From NCBI GenBank assembly GCA_015061115.1, contig SUXE01000007.1:119132-183131 (forward strand): a stretch of 64,000 bases of DNA, read 5' to 3'. The DNA is from Bacteroidales bacterium (GTDB taxonomy: Bacteria; Bacteroidota; Bacteroidia; Bacteroidales; Paludibacteraceae). Position 1 is the first letter of the stretch. Every line of letters begins with the position of its first letter. Position numbers and translations under genes: made by a program. Shown one piece after another: positions 58,470 to 64,000 of this stretch. The notes beneath the pieces are model-generated. The model had not been told where the DNA came from, made no database searches, and saw only the letters and a program-made list of their open reading frames with translations.

Positions 58470-61400
58470 ATGGATAAGAAGTACTTTTTAATATATATAT
58501 CTGCATTGTCGCTCTTTATGCTGACGATGCTTGGCTGTTCCAACAAGAAGAATACAGCCATATCTCGTGGTTACCAGGCGATGACCACGCGTTATAATGT
58601 CTACTATAATGGAAGGGAATCATTGGAAAAAGGCAAGGAGAATATCGAAAATGCCTATAAACCGGATTATTCTCAGATTTTGAAGATGTATCCTGTGGGT
58701 GATAAAACCACAAAAGGGGCTGCTTTCTCACAGTGTAACAGGGCTTTGGATAAGTGTCAGACTGCCATCAAACTCCATTCCATGCGAAAAAAACCAGTGA
58801 AGAAACCAGGCAAGATGAAGGACCCTGATTATGCGGCTTTCTATGCGCAGGAGGAATTTAATTCTAAAATGGACGACGTGTGGATGCTGATGGGTGAGAC
58901 TAAATACTATAATGAGGATTTCCTAGGTGCTTCTGCCACTTTTACATACGTTGAAAAACATTTCTCTGTTCATAAAGATTTGGTTGTGAAAGCATCTATC
59001 TGGAGAGCAAGAGCTCTTATGGAAATGGATTGGCTGTATGAAGCAGACGAGATATTATCTAATATCAGTGATGATGACTTAAACTTTGAAAATCAAGAGT
59101 TTTATGCTGCCGCAATGGCTAATCTTCGTCTGAAACAGAATGAGAAAGCTGAAGCCTTGAAGTATTTGAAACAAGCAATTCCGTCGGCTGAAAACAGAAA
59201 AGAAAAGACGCGATTCTATTTTATTATGGCTCAGCTTAATCAAGAACTAGGCCATAACGACGTCGCATACGCATATTATGATTCTGTGATACGCAAATGT
59301 CCAGACTATGAGATGCAATTCAATGCAAGAATACGTCAGTCTGAGGTCGTTCCTGGTGATTTGGCAAATACGGATCGTATTGTGGCAAAACTAAAAAAAG
59401 CGGCTAAATCATCTAAAAACAAAGATTATCTTGATCAGATTTATTATGCAATAGGTAATGTTTATCTTACTAAAGGAGATACTGCCAATGCGATCAAGAA
59501 TTATATTGTCTCAGCGGAGAGCAGTACAAGAAACGGTATTGAAAAGGCTGTCACTTTGATGAAACTAGGTCAGCTTTATTACCAAAAAAGAAATTATATA
59601 GATGCAGAGCCTTGTTATGCGGAGGCGTCATCTATTCTTTCAAATGACCATCCTGATTATAATGAGATTTTTGCCAAAGCGAAGAATCTTACTGAGTTGA
59701 AGCAAAATTATGAGGTCGTCCATCTTCAGGATTCATTGCTCGCTTTGTCGGAGGCTACTGATGCGGAACGTATTGCAGCGGCACAACGTGAGGTTGACAA
59801 AGTCAAGGCTCGTTTGCAGAAAGAACAAGAGAAGAGAGAGCAGGACTCCCTTAACGCTCGTATCGCTGGAATGGAGATTGAAACAATCGTATCAAAGAAT
59901 GTGAATTCGGTCAGAGGCTCTAATTGGTATTTCTACAATGCTCAGGCTGTGTCAAAGGGTAAAATCAGCTTTAAAAACAAGTGGGGGGATCGTCGTCTTG
60001 AGGATAACTGGAACAGAAAGAATAAGCAGATGATGATGATTTCAGATGAGGTCGCTATTAATGATACTGCAAATAATAGTCAAAACGTGCCTGAGTTCGA
60101 GGATAGAGGTTCTGATTCTGAACGTTTCGCAAATGGACAGGATATGCCTGAACTTACACTTGGATATTATCTGAATCAGATTCCTAAGACTCCAGAGGCA
60201 AAGGCTCTTGCCCTTAACCAGGTTCGCACCTCATTATTTAATGAGGCGGTTGTCTTCGACGAGAAAATCAGAGACTACGATATGGCGATCCAGACTTATG
60301 ATGAGTGGATGCGTCGTTTTGGTGGTGAAAAAGCAGACAAGGATGCTGATGTCTTGTTCAACTCTTACCGTGTGGCTGAGAAGATGAACGACAATGCTTT
60401 GGCTGTGAAATATAAGGATGAACTTGTGTCTAAGTATCCTAACAGCAAGTATTCGCAGGTGTTGAGCGATCCTGACTACGCTAATAAGTTGGTAAGAATG
60501 GCAAATGTGGAGGATTCGATCTATAGAGCTACATATAACGCTTATCATGCATCCGAATACCAGACTGTTTTGGCTAATGCGGATTATATGCAAAAGAACT
60601 ATAAGATGTCGTCGTTGATGCCTAAGTTCATGTTGCTGAAATCTTTGTCGTTTGGTAAACTGGGTCAGCACGATTCTTTGAAGGCTTCTTTGGGAACACT
60701 TGTAGCTGAGTATCCAAAGAGTGATGTTGCGACGATGGCAAAAGATATCTTGGCATTGATAGAGCAGGGTAATGTGTCGTCGAAAGGAACTACGGCATCA
60801 CTCGCGTCGCAGAGAGAGCGGATATTGCTTGAGGAGAATATCCAGACTGGTGTGGTTGATACTGTAGGATTCAGATATAGTGATAAGAGTGCTTATCATT
60901 TCTATATCATATCTCAGGCAGACAAGGTTGACCAGAACAGATTGTTGTTTGAGGTCGCTACATACAACTTCTCGAAATTCTTGGTTAAGGATTACGATTT
61001 GAAAGTCAGACCTGGATTGGTTTCTGTATCTGGATTGGACAATCTTGACGAGGCTCTTTGGTATCAGAAAGGTGTGAAGGAGAGCGACGGAATTATGAAT
61101 CTTCTTAAGGGTACTGACTATACTTTGTTGGTGATCTCAGAAGAGAACAGTCGTTTGATCGGTCGTGGATACACACTTGAACAATATAAAGTGTTCTATG
61201 AGAAGAATATTCTCAACCGCAAGCAGGATAACAAGAAGAAGATCAATATCGAACTTATTGGTAATGATGCTCCTGCTGCTCCTGTTGAAATCAAGGAGGG
61301 TGATGACTTGAATAACATGTCTCAGTCGAAAATCGCTCCATCAACAAAATCAGAAGCTAAAACCGAGGCAAAGCAGGAGTCGAAGAGTGTAAACAGTGAC

Positions 61401-61895
61401 GAAAAAACAACAGACGAGAAAAAAACGGAAGCAGTCAAGCCTGCGGAGACAAAGTCGGAAGCCAATAAAGTTGAAGAAAAGAAAGTCGACGCTGCTCCAA
61501 AGAAAGAGTTGAAGAAATACAAGAATCTTTATACGCTCGACCGTACGGCAGAGCATTATTTCGCTCTTCTTATCACAAGAGGTGCCGTGGATTCCGAAAA
61601 GTTGATTCAACTTTTGGCTAATGCTAATGATGAGTGGCCCGGAGGAGAATTGAAAGTGGAGAAAACAGATGGCAAAAATTTCACTTTGATTGTCACGGTA
61701 GGTTTGTTTGAAAACTCCTCTGTAGCGATGGATTATTTGAAAGGTATTGTGAAATCAGATGCCTTGAAACAAAGATTACAGAATGTCTCTTATAATAGTG
61801 TTATTATTTCTAAAGATAATCTTGATGCTTTGCGTCAGTCGGGAAATCTTAATGTTTATATGGAGTTGTTCAAGAAAGGTTATCTTGGCCGTTAA
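58470..61895 (+). CDS. porW: PorW/SprE-like TPR lipoprotein of the type IX secretion system
   Basis: 1141 residues. Lipoprotein signal ends at MLGC (Cys23); then NTAISRGYQAMTTRYNVYYNGRESLEKG, the family hallmark. Multiple TPR units span about 90-460 and 560-790. A coiled-coil Glu/Lys-rich stretch lies near 440-470, a Lys/Glu/Ser/Thr-rich low-complexity segment at 950-1015, and a conserved C-terminal domain follows. In T9SS organisms PorW/SprE is an essential outer-membrane-associated lipoprotein linking the motor to the translocon. It is immediately followed by porX. Confidence 0.85.
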   Translation: MDKKYFLIYISALSLFMLTMLGCSNKKNTAISRGYQAMTTRYNVYYNGRESLEKGKENIENAYKPDYSQILKMYPVGDKTTKGAAFSQCNRALDKCQTAIKLHSMRKKPVKKPGKMKDPDYAAFYAQEEFNSKMDDVWMLMGETKYYNEDFLGASATFTYVEKHFSVHKDLVVKASIWRARALMEMDWLYEADEILSNISDDDLNFENQEFYAAAMANLRLKQNEKAEALKYLKQAIPSAENRKEKTRFYFIMAQLNQELGHNDVAYAYYDSVIRKCPDYEMQFNARIRQSEVVPGDLANTDRIVAKLKKAAKSSKNKDYLDQIYYAIGNVYLTKGDTANAIKNYIVSAESSTRNGIEKAVTLMKLGQLYYQKRNYIDAEPCYAEASSILSNDHPDYNEIFAKAKNLTELKQNYEVVHLQDSLLALSEATDAERIAAAQREVDKVKARLQKEQEKREQDSLNARIAGMEIETIVSKNVNSVRGSNWYFYNAQAVSKGKISFKNKWGDRRLEDNWNRKNKQMMMISDEVAINDTANNSQNVPEFEDRGSDSERFANGQDMPELTLGYYLNQIPKTPEAKALALNQVRTSLFNEAVVFDEKIRDYDMAIQTYDEWMRRFGGEKADKDADVLFNSYRVAEKMNDNALAVKYKDELVSKYPNSKYSQVLSDPDYANKLVRMANVEDSIYRATYNAYHASEYQTVLANADYMQKNYKMSSLMPKFMLLKSLSFGKLGQHDSLKASLGTLVAEYPKSDVATMAKDILALIEQGNVSSKGTTASLASQRERILLEENIQTGVVDTVGFRYSDKSAYHFYIISQADKVDQNRLLFEVATYNFSKFLVKDYDLKVRPGLVSVSGLDNLDEALWYQKGVKESDGIMNLLKGTDYTLLVISEENSRLIGRGYTLEQYKVFYEKNILNRKQDNKKKINIELIGNDAPAAPVEIKEGDDLNNMSQSKIAPSTKSEAKTEAKQESKSVNSDEKTTDEKKTEAVKPAETKSEANKVEEKKVDAAPKKELKKYKNLYTLDRTAEHYFALLITRGAVDSEKLIQLLANANDEWPGGELKVEKTDGKNFTLIVTVGLFENSSVAMDYLKGIVKSDALKQRLQNVSYNSVIISKDNLDALRQSGNLNVYMELFKKGYLGR

Positions 61896-61907
61896 TAAAG
61901 TTTAATT

Positions 61908-63461
61908 ATGGATACATTACAGGGAACAATATTATGGGCAGACGATGAGATCGATCTGCTAAAGGCACACATCATTTTTTTGAAGCAGAAGGGATATGAG
62001 ATAGACTGTGTGAATAATGGTCAGGATGCTGTGGAGGCGTGTAGAAACCGTCATTATGACATTGTTTTCCTTGACGAGAATATGCCCGGTATGAATGGTT
62101 TGGAGGCACTTCAGCAGATTAAGGAGATCGACAGCACAATCCCTGTGGTGATGATAACGAAGAGTGAGGAGGAGGATATTATGAATCAGGCTATCGGTGC
62201 TAAAATCGCCGACTATCTGATCAAACCTGTCAATCCTAATCAGATTCTGCTTACTTTAAAAAAGAATATCAAGGCACGTCAGATTATTTCCGAAGCCACA
62301 ACTGATGGCTATCGTTCGGAGTTCGGAAAAATCGGTTTGCAGATCAACGACTCTTCATCTGTGGAGGATTATATGGAAGTCTACAAGAAACTCGTTTTCT
62401 GGGAGTTGCAACTTTCTGAGTCTGCCGCGGATATGGATGATATCCTTCTTATGCAGAAGGAGGAGGCTAACAGTGCTTTTGTAAAGTTTATAAAAAAGAA
62501 TTACGAAGGTTGGTTTAAGGATGAGTCAAACCGACCATTGATGAGTCAGGATGTATTCAAGACGAAGGTGTTGCCGTTGCTCGACAATGGAGAGAAGGTT
62601 TTCTTCGTAGTGTTGGATAATTTCCGTTTCGACCAGTGGAGAATCATACGTGAACTGCTCAGTGCAGATTTTGTTGTGGAGACGGAGGATTTGTATTGCA
62701 GTATGTTGCCAACAAGCACTCAGTACAGCCGTAATGCGATTTTCTCTGGTTTGTTGCCATTGCAGATTAAAGAGATGTATCCGCAGTACTGGGTGGAGGA
62801 AGATGATGAAGATAGCAAGAACAAGTTTGAGGAAGAGTTGATAGGTACATTTTTCCAACGCTACCGTCGCAAATTCAAATATTCATACGCGAAGATTGTG
62901 GATTCTGCATTCGCATCCAAATATGTGTCTGAATTGAAAAAGTTGAAAGACAACGATTTGAATGTGACTGTGTTCAACTTCGTCGATATGCTTTCACATG
63001 CCAGAACAGACAGTAAGATGATTCGTGAACTCGCGTCGACTGATGCCGCTTACAGATCATTGACAAAGACATGGTTCCAACATTCAGCTATCAAAGAGTT
63101 TTTTGAGGCAGTGAAGAATATGGGCTATAAAGTGGTGCTGACTACAGACCACGGAACCATCCATGTGCGTAATGCGATAAAGGTGGTGGGAGACAAGAAC
63201 ACCAATACTAATTTGCGTTACAAGGTCGGCAAAAACTTGAATTATAATCCGAAAGAGGTTTTTGAGATACGTAAACCAGAATCAATAGGACTTCCATCAC
63301 CTAATGTAAGTTCAGCATATATTTTCGCATGTAATTCAGATTTCTTCGCATATCCTAACAATTACAACTATTACGTCTCATACTATAAGAACACATTCCA
63401 GCATGGAGGCGTGTCGATGGAGGAGATATTCTTGCCATTGGTTGTGATGAAAGGAAAATAA
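61908..63461 (+). CDS. porX: PorX-like response regulator with PglZ phosphatase domain
   Basis: 517 residues: a CheY-like receiver (1-125) with the acidic pair in ADDE and phospho-acceptor Asp56 in FLDENMPGMNG, a helical middle segment, then a PglZ domain of the alkaline-phosphatase superfamily (about 200-515) with FVVLDNFRFDQW and TTDHGTIHV metal-site motifs. PorX controls type IX secretion genes in Porphyromonas, acting with PorY and sigma factor SigP; neither is in this window. It lies 12 bp after porW, so both are co-expressed. Related genes occur in some species without T9SS, so the pathway link rests partly on porW and the cargo gene. Confidence 0.88.
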   Translation: MDTLQGTILWADDEIDLLKAHIIFLKQKGYEIDCVNNGQDAVEACRNRHYDIVFLDENMPGMNGLEALQQIKEIDSTIPVVMITKSEEEDIMNQAIGAKIADYLIKPVNPNQILLTLKKNIKARQIISEATTDGYRSEFGKIGLQINDSSSVEDYMEVYKKLVFWELQLSESAADMDDILLMQKEEANSAFVKFIKKNYEGWFKDESNRPLMSQDVFKTKVLPLLDNGEKVFFVVLDNFRFDQWRIIRELLSADFVVETEDLYCSMLPTSTQYSRNAIFSGLLPLQIKEMYPQYWVEEDDEDSKNKFEEELIGTFFQRYRRKFKYSYAKIVDSAFASKYVSELKKLKDNDLNVTVFNFVDMLSHARTDSKMIRELASTDAAYRSLTKTWFQHSAIKEFFEAVKNMGYKVVLTTDHGTIHVRNAIKVVGDKNTNTNLRYKVGKNLNYNPKEVFEIRKPESIGLPSPNVSSAYIFACNSDFFAYPNNYNYYVSYYKNTFQHGGVSMEEIFLPLVVMKGK

Positions 63462-63466
63462 ATATT

Positions 63467-63498
63467 AAAGAGACGTTGCGTGTGACGTCTCTTTTTTT
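63467..63498 (+). terminator. Rho-independent terminator after porX
   Basis: AAAGAGACGT (63467-63476) with ACGTCTCTTT (63485-63494) and a T-run, partly shared with the -33 box of the next promoter. Confidence 0.88.
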
Positions 63499-63527
63499 GT
63501 GGTTTTCCGCAAATTATATTATCTTTG
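63496..63527 (+). promoter_or_regulatory. Promoter of rsmA
   Basis: TTTG (63496-63499) and TATCTTTG (63520-63527), spacer 20 bp: consensus match 19 bp before the ATG. The -33 box lies within the T-run of the upstream terminator. Confidence 0.78.
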
Positions 63528-63546
63528 CACCGCAAATCTGAAAAAG

Positions 63547-64000
63547 ATGAAAGTTACACCAAAAAAAGCTCTTGGACAGCACTTCCTAAAAGATCTCAAC
63601 ATTGCTCAACGCATTGCTGAGACGATTGATCTTGGAGGTGGTATGCCGGTGTTGGAAATCGGTCCGGGCATGGGTGTGCTCACTCAGTTCTTGCTTCAGA
63701 ACAAGGAGATCGATCTTACTTGTGTGGAGTTGGATTCAGAATCAGTGACTTATCTTTTAGCCAATTTCCCAGAACTTAATGGTCGCATAATAGAGGGCGA
63801 CTTTCTTAAAATGAACCTTGACGAGATGTATAAGGGACAGTTCTGTGTGATTGGAAATTTTCCTTATAACATTTCAAGCCAGATTTTCTTCAAGGTCCTT
63901 GATCACAAGGACAAGATTCCCATTTGTGCGGGAATGATTCAGAAGGAGGTGGCAGAGCGAATGGCGTCGAAGCCTGGAACGAAGGCTTACGGAATATTGA
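63547..64000 (+). CDS. rsmA: 16S rRNA dimethyladenosine transferase, 3' truncated
   Basis: RsmA/KsgA dimethylates two adjacent adenosines near the 3' end of 16S rRNA during small-subunit maturation. The first 151 codons are present: [21 protein letters not shown] at the N-terminus, SAM-binding motif [15 protein letters not shown], the acidic loop VELDSE, and the catalytic motif [12 protein letters not shown]. The right edge cuts the gene; the family has about 265 residues. Confidence 0.95.
   Translation, partial: MKVTPKKALGQHFLKDLNIAQRIAETIDLGGGMPVLEIGPGMGVLTQFLLQNKEIDLTCVELDSESVTYLLANFPELNGRIIEGDFLKMNLDEMYKGQFCVIGNFPYNISSQIFFKVLDHKDKIPICAGMIQKEVAERMASKPGTKAYGIL

Overview
The window is a chromosomal segment of a Bacteroidales bacterium (phylum Bacteroidota, roughly 40% GC). 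The signs are promoters of the Bacteroidota type (TTTG, about 20 bp, then TAnnTTTG), a hybrid two-component sensor fused to an AraC regulator, two DUF3078 proteins, a FISUMP-domain surface protein, a putative porin of the Bacteroidota family, and parts of the type IX secretion system (PorW, PorX and a cargo with a type B sorting domain). The genus cannot be fixed from the sequence. No rRNA, tRNA, CRISPR array, transposase or integrase was seen.

Layout. 1-6.8 kb: hybrid sensor kinase cut by the left edge, a proton-coupled peptide transporter, and a secreted type-IX-sorted protein closed by a perfect terminator. 6.8-14.5 kb: riboflavin synthase, two DUF3078 paralogues, agmatine deiminase, an SPFH/band-7 membrane protein with an unknown partner gene, a possible structured RNA, and a HAD phosphatase. 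14.5-17 kb: two tandem small lipoproteins with a third, gene-less copy of their leader, then ispE on the minus strand. 17-26 kb: a defence island with a complete type I restriction-modification system (hsdR, hsdM, a YhcG/DUF1016 nuclease, hsdS with a 198-bp internal direct repeat), a helical protein of unknown function, and an OLD/RloA-like ATPase facing the other way. 26-38.5 kb: an unexplained gene-free stretch rich in nested inverted repeats, M16 peptidase, putative porin, solute-binding protein, ACP phosphodiesterase, a 1337-residue SNF2 helicase, a three-repeat FISUMP protein and an HD-domain protein. 38.5-47 kb, all minus strand: radical SAM protein, small membrane protein, heterodimeric ABC exporter, a TPR protein ending in a retropepsin-like domain, queE and queD. 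47-51.5 kb: YD-repeat protein, three paralogous small outer-membrane proteins, second YD-repeat protein. 51.6-58.3 kb: a leucine operon with leader peptide and attenuator, leuA, a fused leuCD gene, a second isopropylmalate/citramalate synthase-like gene, a 14-bp tandem repeat, and leuB. 58.4-64 kb: porW, porX, and rsmA cut by the right edge.

The points most worth following are the single-gene fusion of both isopropylmalate isomerase subunits behind a branched-chain leader peptide attenuator; the defence island with its recombinable specificity gene and two uncharacterised accessory genes; the folded region at 26.35-26.47 kb; a family of REP-like intergenic elements (five copies seen); the TPR-retropepsin fusion; and the YD-repeat/outer-membrane-protein cluster. 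All functional calls rest on reading motifs; no similarity search could be run.
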